Source: an uncultured Oscillospiraceae bacterium
GTDB lineage: Bacteria > Bacillota > Clostridia > Oscillospirales > Oscillospiraceae
Direction of reading: 5' to 3'
NCBI GenBank assembly: GCA_947588605.1
Contig: CANPYK010000001.1
Location: 62,001-126,000 of the forward strand
DNA length: 64,000 nt
The notes under the pieces were generated by a model that did not search any database, was not told the origin of the DNA, and saw nothing but the letters and a program-made list of their open reading frames with translations. The position numbers were made by a program, and so were the translations under genes. Positions 27,700-36,437 of this stretch are shown here, in pieces; position 1 is the first letter of the stretch; every line of letters starts with the position of its first letter.

Positions 27700-28722
27700 T
27701 CACACCGTCTCCAGCGTCGTTCCCGGGTAATAATTCTCCAGGATCTCCCGGTACGTCTTCCCCTCGGCGGCGAGGACGTTGGCGCCGTATTGGCTCATGC
27801 CCACGCCGTGGCCGTAGCCGCGGGTGGTCATGGTGACGGCGTCCTCGCCCACGGTAAACTGGATGGCGGCGCTGCGCAGGCCGAAGAGGGAGCGCACCTG
27901 GGCGCCGGTGAGGAGGACGCCGCCGAAGGTAACGGAGCCCAGGCGGCCGGAGGCGTCCAGGACGCTGGCGCCGATCCAGCTCTCTATGCCGCCGGAGAGG
28001 TCGGCGTCCGGGTATTTGGCCAGCACCGTCTCCTTAAATTCGCCGGCGGAGACGGTGACGGACTGGACGAAATTGGGCACCGTGTCCTCGCCCTCGGGGC
28101 TTTCCACGCTGACAAGATACGGCACCGCCTCCCGCCAGACGCCGGCGCTGTCCTGGGTCCTGCCGGCGGAGGAGGAGTGGAAGGCCGCCATGGCCGGCGC
28201 GCCGTCGTAGGTGAGGATGGTGTCCGCCGTGGCGTCCACCGCCGAGGCGATCTTTTCCATATACACGTCGAAGTCCGCGCCCCACTTGCCCCGGAGGTAC
28301 GCCTCGTCCTTATAGGCCGCGCAGCAGGCGCTGTCGGCGCAGATGTCCGCCTCCGGGTGGGCGGCGGGCCGGTGGAGGCGGCGGTAGAAGAGGTAGGAGC
28401 GCAGGGCCACGGCCTGGGCCTTCAGCGCCTCCGGCTCAAAGGACGCCGGCATCTCCGAGGCCACGGCCCCCAGCAGGTACTCCCGGACGGTGACGGTCTT
28501 CACCTCGCCGCCCGCCAAAAGGGCCACGGCCTCCGTATCTCCCGGCGACGGCGCCGAGGCCGGCGGGGGAGCGCTCTGGGTGCTCGCGGGCGCGGTCCCC
28601 TCGGCGGAGCCGGAGGGCTCGGTGGGCTCGGCGGGGTCCCCGGCGCTTTTCCAGGCGGCGGCTACTGGGAAAATGACGGCGAACAGGACCAGAAAAACGG
28701 TGAGCGGCAGAACAACTTTCAC
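27700..28722 (-). CDS. spoIID: SpoIID-family sporulation protein
   Basis: A 340-residue secreted or membrane-anchored protein: N-terminal helix (residues 5-23), a Pro/Ala/Ser-rich linker (about 28-62), then the SpoIID domain ([32 protein letters not shown] in two overlapping motifs, HSSSAGRT, and the C-terminal [14 protein letters not shown]). SpoIID is the lytic transglycosylase of the DMP engulfment complex, with the Glu in SEMPA as the expected catalytic residue. GTG start with GGAGG 8 nt upstream. spoIIP and spoIIM are not in the window. Confidence 0.9.
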   Translation of the reverse strand: MKVVLPLTVFLVLFAVIFPVAAAWKSAGDPAEPTEPSGSAEGTAPASTQSAPPPASAPSPGDTEAVALLAGGEVKTVTVREYLLGAVASEMPASFEPEALKAQAVALRSYLFYRRLHRPAAHPEADICADSACCAAYKDEAYLRGKWGADFDVYMEKIASAVDATADTILTYDGAPAMAAFHSSSAGRTQDSAGVWREAVPYLVSVESPEGEDTVPNFVQSVTVSAGEFKETVLAKYPDADLSGGIESWIGASVLDASGRLGSVTFGGVLLTGAQVRSLFGLRSAAIQFTVGEDAVTMTTRGYGHGVGMSQYGANVLAAEGKTYREILENYYPGTTLETV

Positions 28723-28743
28723 GGCGAACCTCCATTTGTACCA

Positions 28744-28772
28744 TTGACTTACCAGGCCGGGCGTTGTAAAAT
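28744..28772 (+). promoter_or_regulatory. sigma-A promoter
   Basis: TTGACT at 28744-28749 and TAAAAT at 28767-28772, spacer 17 nt, between spoIID (divergent) and the membrane protein at 28820. Confidence 0.75.
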
Positions 28773-28819
28773 AGGACAGGACCCTTCTGGGAACAATCTA
28801 TGGAACAGTGGTGCTGAAT

Positions 28820-29635
28820 ATGCGAAAATGGCTGCGTACTTTGCCGCCTCTGGCGCTGATCCTTGGCGTCCTGGGGGCGTTTTTGCGTCATGTGGAGCTG
28901 ACGGACGGCTTCGAGCCCTACCGGGGCCGGGACGTGGGCAAGGAGCTGCGGGGCCTGGCCGCCCCGGGCTGTGCCGCCCGCTGGGGGCTGGTGGCCCTGA
29001 CGGCGGCGCTCTTCGCGGCGCTGGCGGTGATCGCCCTGCTGACCGTCCGCCGCGTGAAGGCGGGGGACAGCTTCCGCAAGGCGTTTTACACCAGGGGCTA
29101 CCTGGCCTTTGCCGCCATGGCCCTCCTGGGCCTGGTCGTCGTTGTCTGCGCCGCGATCTGCGTGCGCGCCCAGTTCTCCCTGGTGGAGCTGGAGGGTATG
29201 TCCCGGTGGGCCTTCGTGCTCTTTTTGGCCCTGGCGGGCCTGGGGATGACGGTGATGGCCCTGAGCGCCTACACCCAGAAGGATTCCTCCTTCCTGCGGC
29301 TGGGGAGTATCATGCCCGCCGCCCTCTACTGCTACTGGCTGGTGGCCCTCTACCGGGTGAACGCCGGCAACCCGGTGCTGGCCGATTACGTCTACGCCGC
29401 CCTGGCCTTCGCCTGCGCCGCCGTGGGCTTCTACTACGCCGCCGGCTACGCCTTCGGCCGCCGCAACCTGGGCGGCAGCCTCCTCACCGGTCCTATGTCC
29501 GTCTACCTCCTCACCGTCACCGTCGCCGACCCCTGGCCCACCCCCCTCCGCGTCGTCCTCATCGCCACGGCGGTGTATATGACGGTGAGCAATATGCAGT
29601 TTTTCTCCTCCCTGGAGCCGGCGGAGAAGAAGTGA
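28820..29635 (+). CDS. polytopic membrane protein of unknown function
   Basis: A 271-residue protein with about eight predicted hydrophobic helices, no recognised family, and no enzymatic motif. Short cytoplasmic ends (MRKWLRT; SSLEPAEKK). The start is uncertain: ATG at 28820 has no strong ribosome-binding site, and GTG at 28808 is an in-frame alternative. It is divergent from spoIID with its own sigma-A promoter. Confidence 0.7.
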   Translation: MRKWLRTLPPLALILGVLGAFLRHVELTDGFEPYRGRDVGKELRGLAAPGCAARWGLVALTAALFAALAVIALLTVRRVKAGDSFRKAFYTRGYLAFAAMALLGLVVVVCAAICVRAQFSLVELEGMSRWAFVLFLALAGLGMTVMALSAYTQKDSSFLRLGSIMPAALYCYWLVALYRVNAGNPVLADYVYAALAFACAAVGFYYAAGYAFGRRNLGGSLLTGPMSVYLLTVTVADPWPTPLRVVLIATAVYMTVSNMQFFSSLEPAEKK

Positions 29636-29652
29636 CAAGATTTAAATGAAGC

Positions 29653-30021
29653 ACGGGCGGGTGTGGAACCCGCCCCTACAGTTTTTGGAATGTTTCCAAT
29701 CAACGCCGTAGGGGCGGCCTCTCTTGGCCGCCCGCGTTTCAGGTTTCAGATTGCCCCCGACAAACGCCGTAGGGGTCGCCGTCCCCGGCGACCCGTGTTG
29801 CGATGATTTCCGAAGGTGGTTGAATGGTATTGCCTTCCAAATTTTCTGTAGGGGCGGGTTCTAAACCCGCCCGTGCCACGTGGCGTGACGGGAACGGTTC
29901 CGATGAAACGGAAATTGGTGATTATCGGGGGGCAAGGGCCGCTGTGGGCAGCGGCCCGTACGGCGTTGTTCGGGGCGGGTCAATGGTCGAGAGGCGGGTC
30001 GCCCGGGAGGGCGACCCCTAC
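29653..30021. repeat. family I hairpin array, forward orientation
   Basis: Six hairpins in the same order and with the same linkers as 21906-22270. The second hairpin is GGGGCGGCC/GGCCGCCC here rather than GGGGCCGCC/GGCGGCCC, and the last is GGGTCGCCCGGGAGGGCGACCC; in both cases the two arms changed together. Confidence 0.82.
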
Positions 30022-30039
30022 ATGGACGCATTATTGGGA

Positions 30040-30595
30040 CCGCTCTATCATCCAACCTTCGCTGCCCCCCTGCCCCCCTCCTACGAGGAGGGGGCGAAAA
30101 AAGGATGCGCCGCTTTGCGGCGCAATTTTTATATAAAGGCGGCGCGAAGCGCCGCAACCTTATTCCCCCGACCCCTTTTTCGGAAAAAGGGGTGCCGCCG
30201 CAGCGGCGGGGTATTCGAGCCCCCGTCCCCCGTCCCCCGTCCCTCGTCCCCCGTCTTAGCCTTCCCCACAAAGTGGGGAAGGTGGCGCCCGCAGGCGCCG
30301 GATGAGGTGGGTGCGTTCATCGGGGCCGATTGCAGCCCTTCGACTCCCACCTCACCCCTCCCCCTCCCCGCCCCGCAGGGAGGGCTCTGAGTCGGAGCGG
30401 GTGCGATGATTTGGGCGGTCAGATAGACGGAACCACCCCGGCGCTTCGCGCCACCCCGACCTGGGAGGGGCAAGAGTAGGTGCGTTGACGGACCAGTTCC
30501 GATAAAACACGCCATCCCCGGTCTTCGGGCCCCCTCCTCGTAGGAGGGGGGCAGGGGGGTAGCGAGCGTTGGAGACAGACTGGTTCCGACAAACC
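30040..30595. repeat. family II palindromic mosaic
   Basis: The gap before the TetR gene is filled by CCTCCTACGAGGAGG, GCGCCGC stems around TTTTTATATAAA, CCCCTTTTTCGGAAAAAGGGG, GCCGCCGCAGCGGCGG, a tandem of CCCCCGTC units (30223-30254), the GGCGCCCGCAGGCGCC hairpin, CCCCGCCCCGCAGGGAGGG and a final CCTCCTCGTAGGAGG hairpin. No gene. Confidence 0.8.
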
Positions 30596-30603
30596 TTTTC
30601 CCC

Positions 30604-31155
30604 TCACGCGAACAGGGCGCCGTTGAGGAGGTTGCGGGTGAGGCCGGTGAGGGCGTCGACGGGGAGGCCCTGGTCGCGGGTGATCCAGAGGGTCAGGAGC
30701 TCGTAGGTGACGCCGGCGAGGCTCGCTTTTATGTAGGGCAGCTGCCAGGGCTCGCAGTGGAAGAGAGGGTCGAGGACGGCAGTGTCCTCCACGAAGAAGG
30801 CTCGGTTGCAGTCCTGGAAGAGGTACCCCAGCTCCTGGCCGTAGAGCAGCGACAGGAAGTCCCGGCTGTCGCCCCAGAAAAGGAAGTAGTCGATCATCAG
30901 ATTCTCCGGCACCGGGCAGGCGGCGGTGATCTTGTCCAGATACCGCCGGAAGAGGCCGTGGAGGAGGTAGATGAGGATGTCCTCCTTGCGCTGGAAATTC
31001 GTGTAGAAGGTCTGGCGGGAGAGGCCCGCCCGGGCGGTGATGTCCGTGATGGCGATCTGGGAAAAGGGCTTGTACATCATGAGCTTCAAAAGCGTCTGGG
31101 ACAGGGCGTTTTTGGAGCGGATGGCCATGGGATTCTCCTTCTTGTCGGTGAGCAT
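30604..31155 (-). CDS. TetR/AcrR-family transcriptional regulator
   Basis: A 183-residue repressor-type protein: N-terminal TetR helix-turn-helix (IAITDITARAGLSRQTFYTNF at about residues 34-54) and a helical C-terminal ligand domain unlike named subfamilies. Two starts each have a Shine-Dalgarno sequence: ATG at 31155 (AAGGAG 8 nt away) and ATG at 31128 (AAGGAG 6 nt away). The gene has its own promoter with overlapping inverted half-sites, which suggests autoregulation, and lies downstream of the TauE/SafE genes that it might also control. Confidence 0.85.
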   Translation of the reverse strand: MLTDKKENPMAIRSKNALSQTLLKLMMYKPFSQIAITDITARAGLSRQTFYTNFQRKEDILIYLLHGLFRRYLDKITAACPVPENLMIDYFLFWGDSRDFLSLLYGQELGYLFQDCNRAFFVEDTAVLDPLFHCEPWQLPYIKASLAGVTYELLTLWITRDQGLPVDALTGLTRNLLNGALFA

Positions 31156-31182
31156 GTCCTCGTCTCCTTCGGTTCAAAAACT

Positions 31183-31217
31183 TTTACAATTGTAAATGCT
31201 TTTACAGACCATGTCAA
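31183..31217 (-). promoter_or_regulatory. tetR-type promoter with overlapping operator half-sites
   Basis: Minus strand: TTGACA (31212-31217), 17-nt spacer, TACAAT (31189-31194). The palindrome TTTACAATTGTAAA (31183-31196) covers the -10 box, and a further TGTAAA half-site in the spacer forms TGTAAA-AGCA-TTTACA with its left arm, giving three half-sites in alternating orientation. Confidence 0.75.
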
Positions 31218-31220
31218 GCT

Positions 31221-31571
31221 TTATTTTTTCAATAACATTTTAACACCGACGATGACGCAAAACATGCCGAAAAGGCGGCGCAAAAGCGTGGGATCTACGC
31301 TCGTGGCGCAAAGGGCCCCGAGGGCGGCGGCCAGCGTCCCGGGGAGGGCGAGGGCCAGGACCAGCCTTTTGTCGATGAGCCTGTGCCTGACGTGGGAGAC
31401 GAGGGCGGCGGCGGAGGCGGGCAGGAAGTAGAGGAGGTTGATCCCCTGGGCCAGCCTTTGGGAAAGGCCGCCCAGGTTCGTCATATAGAGGAGCAGCAGC
31501 GACCCGCCGCCGATGCCGTACCCCGACAAAACGCCGCACACAAGGCCCGCCAGAACGGACAGTACGCTCAT
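31221..31571 (-). CDS. TauE/SafE-family exporter, C-terminal half protein
   Basis: A 116-residue protein of about four membrane helices: an opening VLAGLVCGVLSGYGIGGGSLLLLYM with the glycine-rich TSUP motif, then a second hydrophobic pair ending CVIVGVKMLLKK. TauE/SafE (TSUP) transporters are normally about 250 residues made of two such repeats; here each repeat is a separate gene. ATG at 31571 overlaps the preceding gene by four bases (ATGA). The substrate is unknown; family members export sulfite, sulfoacetate or similar anions. Confidence 0.85.
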   Translation of the reverse strand: MSVLSVLAGLVCGVLSGYGIGGGSLLLLYMTNLGGLSQRLAQGINLLYFLPASAAALVSHVRHRLIDKRLVLALALPGTLAAALGALCATSVDPTLLRRLFGMFCVIVGVKMLLKK

Positions 31572-31906
31572 CCCAGCACGCTCCTCAGGCCCCCGAAGAG
31601 GATGACGAGGGCAAAGGCGCGGGTGAGGAGCTTCGGCGGCAGGCGCTTGAAGCTCAGCCCCGAGAGGATGCCGCCCAGAAGCCCGCCGGCGAGGTAGGGG
31701 AGGGCGGCGGCGAGGTCCAGACCGCCCCGGAGGGCGTAGGCCCCGGCGGAGACGGCGCACAGGGGGAGCATCACGGCCACACTTGTGGCGAAGGCACGCT
31801 TGTCCTCCAGCTTCAAGGGCCCCCGCAGGAGCGGCACCAGCACCATGCCGCCGCCTCCGCCGAAAAAGCCGTTGACGAGGCCGGCGAGGGCGCCCAGGAG
31901 GATCAC
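31568..31906 (-). CDS. TauE/SafE-family exporter, N-terminal half protein
   Basis: A 112-residue protein of about four membrane helices beginning VILLGALAGLVNGFFGGGGGM, the first glycine-rich TSUP repeat. GTG at 31906 overlaps the ytvI stop (GTGA); an in-frame TTG at 31933 is the alternative. The pair with the following gene is best read as a heteromeric two-gene TSUP transporter rather than a frameshifted one, because both halves have their own start, and the overlap is a clean ATGA. Confidence 0.83.
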   Translation of the reverse strand: MILLGALAGLVNGFFGGGGGMVLVPLLRGPLKLEDKRAFATSVAVMLPLCAVSAGAYALRGGLDLAAALPYLAGGLLGGILSGLSFKRLPPKLLTRAFALVILFGGLRSVLG

Positions 31907-32991
31907 TTTTCCTGTTTGTCCGCGGTTTTCCAAAGTCGGATCGTTCCTTTCGCGTTCATCTGATTGAGGAGCATGAGGAGGAAGGGAAAGAGCACCATGC
32001 CGGTGACGCCGAAGAGCCTGAAGCCCGCGTACATGGCAAAAAGCGCCGCCGCCGGAGCCACGCCGAACCGGTCGCCGATGAGCTTGGGCTCCAGACACTC
32101 GTGGACCACGGTGACCAGGAGGTACGTGACCAGCAGGCCCACCGCCCGGGTGGTCCCGCCGGTGAGGAAGGACGCCAGCGCCCAGGGCAGGAGCACCACG
32201 CCGGTACCGAAGACCGGCAGGGCGTCGATGAGGGCGGTGAGGAGGGCGATGACGGCGGCGTACTCCACGTCCATGAGCAGGAAGGCGGCGGTGAGCTCCA
32301 GAAAGGTGACGCCCAGCAGCGCTGCCTCGGCCCTCAGCCACCGGCCCACGCTGTCCAGTACGTCGGCCTTCACCGCCCGGGCGGTGTCCCTGGCGCGGGG
32401 CGGGACCTGGCGGATGAGAAAGGCCCGGATGGAGGGGAAGCCGGCGCTGATGAAGAAGGACCCGATGGCGTAGGTGGCCAGGGCCAGCACCGTCCCCGGC
32501 GCGCCGGCGGCGGCGGAGCTGAGCTTTGAAAGCGCCCACGCCGAGAGGGCGGCGGGCAGTTGGGCCGCGCGCTGGCCCACGCTTTTCAGGGCCTCGTCCA
32601 AATACCCCCGCAGGGAGGGCGGTACGGCCTGGGAAAGGCGGGAGAGGGCGTTTTCCAGCCGCTCGATGAGCCCCGGCAGGGAGGAGGCCAGCCGGGGAAG
32701 CTCCCCCACGAAGCCCACCGCCTCGTCCGCCAGCCGCACCACCACCAGAAGGAAAAAGCCCAGGAGGGAGGCGAGGACCGTGAGCACGCACAGCGCCGAG
32801 GCCACGCCCCGCCGGAGACGCGCCTTCTCCGAGAGGACCTTCACCGCCGGCTCGCAAAGGGCGGCGGTGAGGAAGGCCAGCGCGAAGGGCATGAGGCACG
32901 GCAGGAGCCACCGGAAGAAGCAAAAGACCAGGACGCCGCCAAGGACCGCCCAGAGGAGCGCCTTTCCGCCCCGCCCCAGCATGAAGTTCAC
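31903..32991 (-). CDS. ytvI: AI-2E/YtvI-family membrane protein
   Basis: A 362-residue integral membrane protein of the AI-2E/PerM superfamily; the length and layout (two N-terminal helices, a long amphipathic region around residues 85-165, then five or six helices with DALPVFGTGVVLLPWAL) fit the sporulation protein YtvI. The transported substrate is unknown. Start uncertain: GTG at 32991 has GGGAGG 6 nt upstream; TTG at 33015 has none. First gene of a minus-strand unit running through the TauE/SafE pair. Confidence 0.85.
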   Translation of the reverse strand: MNFMLGRGGKALLWAVLGGVLVFCFFRWLLPCLMPFALAFLTAALCEPAVKVLSEKARLRRGVASALCVLTVLASLLGFFLLVVVRLADEAVGFVGELPRLASSLPGLIERLENALSRLSQAVPPSLRGYLDEALKSVGQRAAQLPAALSAWALSKLSSAAAGAPGTVLALATYAIGSFFISAGFPSIRAFLIRQVPPRARDTARAVKADVLDSVGRWLRAEAALLGVTFLELTAAFLLMDVEYAAVIALLTALIDALPVFGTGVVLLPWALASFLTGGTTRAVGLLVTYLLVTVVHECLEPKLIGDRFGVAPAAALFAMYAGFRLFGVTGMVLFPFLLMLLNQMNAKGTIRLWKTADKQEK

Positions 32992-33075
32992 GGCCAGCCC
33001 TCCCGTCTTGGACAAATTGACAGTTTTTTCGCCCCAAACAGGGCCATTTTTCCCTTGTTCCGGGCGAATTCTTTC

Positions 33076-33104
33076 TTGCGCCGGGGAATGCGTTGTGATA
33101 AGAT
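33076..33104 (+). promoter_or_regulatory. sigma-A promoter of hom
   Basis: TTGCGC at 33076-33081 and TAAGAT at 33099-33104 with a 17-nt spacer. Confidence 0.65.
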
Positions 33105-33173
33105 AGGGAATGGTTCAAAAAGTATTGTTTGTACATGCCAAAGAATTATTTATACCGGGGGAGAGGCGGAAGC

Positions 33174-34394
33174 ATGGTAAATATTGCTATACTTGGCTTT
33201 GGGACCGTGGGGTCCGGCGTGGCCGAGGTCATGGCGGAGAATAAGCTCAGCATCACCCACAACGCCGCCGAGGAGATCGGCGTCAAGTACATCGTGGACA
33301 TCCGGGATTTCCCCGATTCGCCCTTCGCCTCCAAGCTCATCCGGGACTTTGACCTCGTGGAGAACGACCCGGAGGTCCAGATCGTCGTGGAGACCATCGG
33401 CGGCAAGACGGTGGCCTACGACTACACCAAGCGGGCGCTTTTAGCCGGCAAGAGCGTGGTCACCTCCAACAAGGAGCTGGTGGCCGCCTACGGCCACGAG
33501 CTTCTGGAGATCGCCCGCCAAAAAAACGTCAACTACCTCTTCGAGGCCAGCGTGGGCGGGGGCATCCCCATCATCCGCCCCATCACCCAGTGCCTCACCG
33601 CCAACGAGCTGGACGAGATCTACGGCATCCTCAACGGCACCACCAACTATATCCTCACCCGCATGATCACCGACGGCGCGCCCTTCGGGGAGATCTTGAA
33701 GGACGCCCAGCGCCTGGGCTACGCCGAGGCCGACCCCACCGCCGATGTGGAAGGATATGACGCGGCGCGGAAAATATGTATCCTGGCCGACCTGTGCTTC
33801 GGTAAGAGCGTGGACCCGGAGGCCATCCGGGTGGAGGGCATCTCCGGGGTGACGCTGGAGGACATCGAGTACGCCCGGCGTCTGGGCTGTAAGCTCAAGC
33901 TCCTGGGCCGGGCCTACCGCCTGCCGGACGGGCGCGTCACCGCCTATGTGGCGCCCCACCTCATCAGCAAGACGAGCCTTCTTTCCAACGTGGACGGGGT
34001 CATGAACGGCATCGTGGTCCACGGCAACGCCCTGGGCGAGTGCATGTTCTACGGCGCCGGCGCGGGCAAGCGCCCCACCGCCAGCGCGGTGGTGGCGGAC
34101 GTCATCGACGCGGTGAAGCACCTGAAGGCCCGGAAATACCTGGGCTGGGAGGAGGCCGAGCCCGGGTATCTGGCGGACGCCGAGGAGGTCCCCAACCGCT
34201 GGTATCTGCGCACCGGCTCGGGCTTAGCTGCTATCGGCCGCGCCTTCGGCGACGTGCGCCTCATCAGCTACCCCGGCGACTACCCCGGCGCGGGCCCCGG
34301 CGAGTACGCCTTCGCCACCCCGGCCATGACAGGGCGCGAGCTTGCGGAAAAGACCGTGGGGATGGACATCCGCTCCCGGTTCCGGATTTTGTGA
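33174..34394 (+). CDS. hom: homoserine dehydrogenase
   Basis: A 406-residue NAD(P)-dependent enzyme reducing aspartate semialdehyde to homoserine, for threonine and methionine. Rossmann motif ILGFGTVGSGVAEV; catalytic region ANELDEIYGILNGTTNYILT, with EASVGGGIPIIRP before it and AEADPTADVEGYDAARK after it. The C-terminal about 65 residues are shorter than a normal ACT domain and look degenerate, so threonine feedback may be weak. ATG at 33174 has GAGG 7 nt upstream. lysC follows after 67 nt. Confidence 0.95.
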   Translation: MVNIAILGFGTVGSGVAEVMAENKLSITHNAAEEIGVKYIVDIRDFPDSPFASKLIRDFDLVENDPEVQIVVETIGGKTVAYDYTKRALLAGKSVVTSNKELVAAYGHELLEIARQKNVNYLFEASVGGGIPIIRPITQCLTANELDEIYGILNGTTNYILTRMITDGAPFGEILKDAQRLGYAEADPTADVEGYDAARKICILADLCFGKSVDPEAIRVEGISGVTLEDIEYARRLGCKLKLLGRAYRLPDGRVTAYVAPHLISKTSLLSNVDGVMNGIVVHGNALGECMFYGAGAGKRPTASAVVADVIDAVKHLKARKYLGWEEAEPGYLADAEEVPNRWYLRTGSGLAAIGRAFGDVRLISYPGDYPGAGPGEYAFATPAMTGRELAEKTVGMDIRSRFRIL

Positions 34395-34461
34395 GCGGGC
34401 ATATACTGGAGCGCGGGATATCGCGCCTGTGAATACGTGATTTGATCAAAGGAGGCCGGTT

Positions 34462-35670
34462 ATGGCACTCATTGTACAAAAATTCGGCGGGAGCTCCGTG
34501 GCGGACGTGGAGAAGGTCCGGCGGGTCGCCGGGATCATCGAGGAGTGTTACCGGGCGGGGAACGACGTGATCGTGGTCCTCTCGGCCCAGGGTAAGACCA
34601 CGGATAAGCTCATCGCCACAGCCCACGAATATAACCCCCGCCCCTCCAAGCGGGAGATGGATATGCTCCTCTCCACCGGCGAGCAGCAGTCCGTGGCGCT
34701 GTGCGCCATGATGCTGAACGGCATGGGCGTCCCGGCGGTGAGCCTCGCCGGGTGGCAGGTGGATTTCAAGACCAACACCAACTACTCCAACGCCGCCATC
34801 AAGTCCGTGGGCTCCGAGCGCATCCGCAAGGAGCTGGACGGCCGGCGGGTGGTGCTCATCACCGGCTTTCAGGGCGTCAACAAGTACGACGACATCACCA
34901 CCCTGGGCCGCGGGGGTTCGGACACCTCGGCGGTGGCCATCGCGGCGGCCATGCACGCGGACCTTTGCCAGATCTACACCGACGTGGACGGCGTTTACAC
35001 CGCCGACCCCAACAAGGTCCGGGGCGCCAAGAAGCTGGACGAGATCACCTTCGACGAGATGCTGGAGCTGGCCAGCATGGGCGCCAAGGTCCTCCACAAC
35101 CGCTCCGTGGAGATGGCCAAGCGCTACAACGTGGACCTGGAGGTCCTCTCCAGCTACGAGAGAAAACCCGGTACTAAAGTCAGGGAGGTAAAGAAATTGG
35201 AACAGGTAGAAGTCAGCGGCGTCGCCAAGGACGTCAACGTGGCGCGTTTTACTTTGGTGGGCATCCAGGACGAGCCCGGCATCGCCTTTAAGATCTTCCG
35301 CATCCTCGCCAACGAGAAGATCAACGTGGACATCATCATCCAGTCCCTGGGCCGCGAGAACACCCAGGACGTGACCTTCACCGTCACCCGCGCCGACGCC
35401 GACGCCGCCCGTGAGGCCCTGGAGGCCAGCGCCGACATCCTGGGCTACAAAAAACTGGACCTCGACACCCACGTGGCCAAGATCTCCATCGTAGGCGCCG
35501 GGATGCTCATGACCAGCGGCGTGGCCGTCAAGATGTTCGACGCCCTGGCCAAGAAGAAGATCAACATCAAGATGATCTCCACCAGCGAGATTAAGGTCTC
35601 CGTCCTCGTCGACGAGGACGACGCCGACAAGGCCGTCCAGGCCGTGCACGATAAGTTCTTCGGAGATTGA
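34462..35670 (+). CDS. lysC: aspartate kinase
   Basis: A 402-residue enzyme for the first step of the Lys/Thr/Met pathway. N-terminal kinase domain opens VQKFGGSSVADVEKV; TLGRGGSDTSAVAIA and the ATP-site YTDVDGVYTADP follow. Two C-terminal ACT domains (about 265-330 and 340-402; ISIVGAGMLMTSGVAVKMF, NIKMISTSEIKVSVLV) give feedback control. Start with AAGGAGG 7-8 nt upstream. A strong terminator follows. No attenuator or lysine riboswitch is visible. Confidence 0.96.
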   Translation: MALIVQKFGGSSVADVEKVRRVAGIIEECYRAGNDVIVVLSAQGKTTDKLIATAHEYNPRPSKREMDMLLSTGEQQSVALCAMMLNGMGVPAVSLAGWQVDFKTNTNYSNAAIKSVGSERIRKELDGRRVVLITGFQGVNKYDDITTLGRGGSDTSAVAIAAAMHADLCQIYTDVDGVYTADPNKVRGAKKLDEITFDEMLELASMGAKVLHNRSVEMAKRYNVDLEVLSSYERKPGTKVREVKKLEQVEVSGVAKDVNVARFTLVGIQDEPGIAFKIFRILANEKINVDIIIQSLGRENTQDVTFTVTRADADAAREALEASADILGYKKLDLDTHVAKISIVGAGMLMTSGVAVKMFDALAKKKINIKMISTSEIKVSVLVDEDDADKAVQAVHDKFFGD

Positions 35671-35684
35671 AAAAGGATAAAACG

Positions 35685-35718
35685 AACCCCCGGGCGGCGG
35701 CTGACTGCCCGGGGGTTT
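35685..35718 (+). terminator. intrinsic terminator of hom-lysC
   Basis: AACCCCCGGGC-(11 nt)-GCCCGGGGGTTT hairpin with T-rich tail 15 nt after lysC. Confidence 0.85.
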
Positions 35719-35742
35719 GTGTGTGAATATTCGAATCATGTA

Positions 35743-35771
35743 TTGCAAACAGCTATACAATATGGTACAAT
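35743..35771 (+). promoter_or_regulatory. promoter of the toxin-antitoxin operon
   Basis: TTGCAA at 35743-35748 and TACAAT at 35766-35771, spacer 17 nt, 25 nt before the antitoxin start. Confidence 0.75.
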
Positions 35772-35796
35772 CGAGCCAGAAAGGCAGGTGCTCAAA

Positions 35797-36093
35797 ATGG
35801 CGACAAAAAGCGCCAATGTAACGGCTCGTGTTCAACCGGAGATCAAGCGGCAGGCGGAGGAGGTCCTGGACAGGCTCGGTCTGCCCGTTTCGGTCCTGAT
35901 CGATACCCTGTACAGACAGATCATCATGACGGGCGGCGTCCCGTATTCTCTCACCGTGCCGAGACTGCCCACAAGAGACACCATGACGGACGAGCAGTTT
36001 CACGCGATGATGGAAAAAGGCACCCGTCAGGCAAATTCCGGCGACGGCCTGCCCCTTGACGAAGCCTTCGAAAAAATCCGCGAGGGGATATGA
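35797..36093 (+). CDS. RelB/DinJ-family antitoxin
   Basis: A 98-residue protein with an N-terminal ribbon-helix-helix domain (ANVTARVQPEIKRQAEEVLD at about 6-25, then LGLPVSVLIDTLYRQIIMTGG) as in RelB/DinJ antitoxins, and a C-terminal tail that should wrap the toxin. The domain normally binds the operon promoter and is relieved by toxin excess. The stop overlaps the toxin start by ATGA. ATG at 35797 is preceded by a weak GGCAGGTG. Context: alone with its partner between lysC and a repeat block. Confidence 0.9.
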   Translation: MATKSANVTARVQPEIKRQAEEVLDRLGLPVSVLIDTLYRQIIMTGGVPYSLTVPRLPTRDTMTDEQFHAMMEKGTRQANSGDGLPLDEAFEKIREGI

Positions 36094-36437
36094 CCATGCG
36101 GTATGAGGTCAAGCTGACCACGCAGGCGATCGGGCAAGTTGAAGAAACGGTCCAGTATATCTCAAAGACCCTCTTGGAGCCGGGGACCGCACGGAAATGG
36201 GCTGATACCTTGCAACGGGAGATAGGGAAGCTGGATGCCATGCCCTCAAGATACCCTCTCACGCAGGAAGAACCGTGGCGCACAAACGGTATCCGCAAAA
36301 TGCCCGTCAAGAATTTTCTCGTTTACTATCTGGTGGACGAGGAAAAGAAGACCGTGTGGATCACCGCGGTGGTCTACGGACGCAGAGATCAGCTCACTGC
36401 CCTGTCAGAGGTGCCGCATGACAATGCTGAATCGTAG
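36090..36437 (+). CDS. RelE/ParE-superfamily toxin
   Basis: A 115-residue protein with the RelE/ParE fold (VKLTTQAIGQVEETVQYISKTL opening; GIRKMPVKNFLVYYLVDEEKKTVWITAVVYGRRD core strand pattern). Whether it cleaves mRNA on the ribosome or poisons gyrase cannot be read from sequence alone. It is translationally coupled to the antitoxin (ATGA). Oddly, its stop codon TAG is the TAG of the conserved GTAGGGGCGGG start of a repeat hairpin, so the repeat defines the C-terminus (residues NAES). Confidence 0.9.
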   Translation: MTMRYEVKLTTQAIGQVEETVQYISKTLLEPGTARKWADTLQREIGKLDAMPSRYPLTQEEPWRTNGIRKMPVKNFLVYYLVDEEKKTVWITAVVYGRRDQLTALSEVPHDNAES

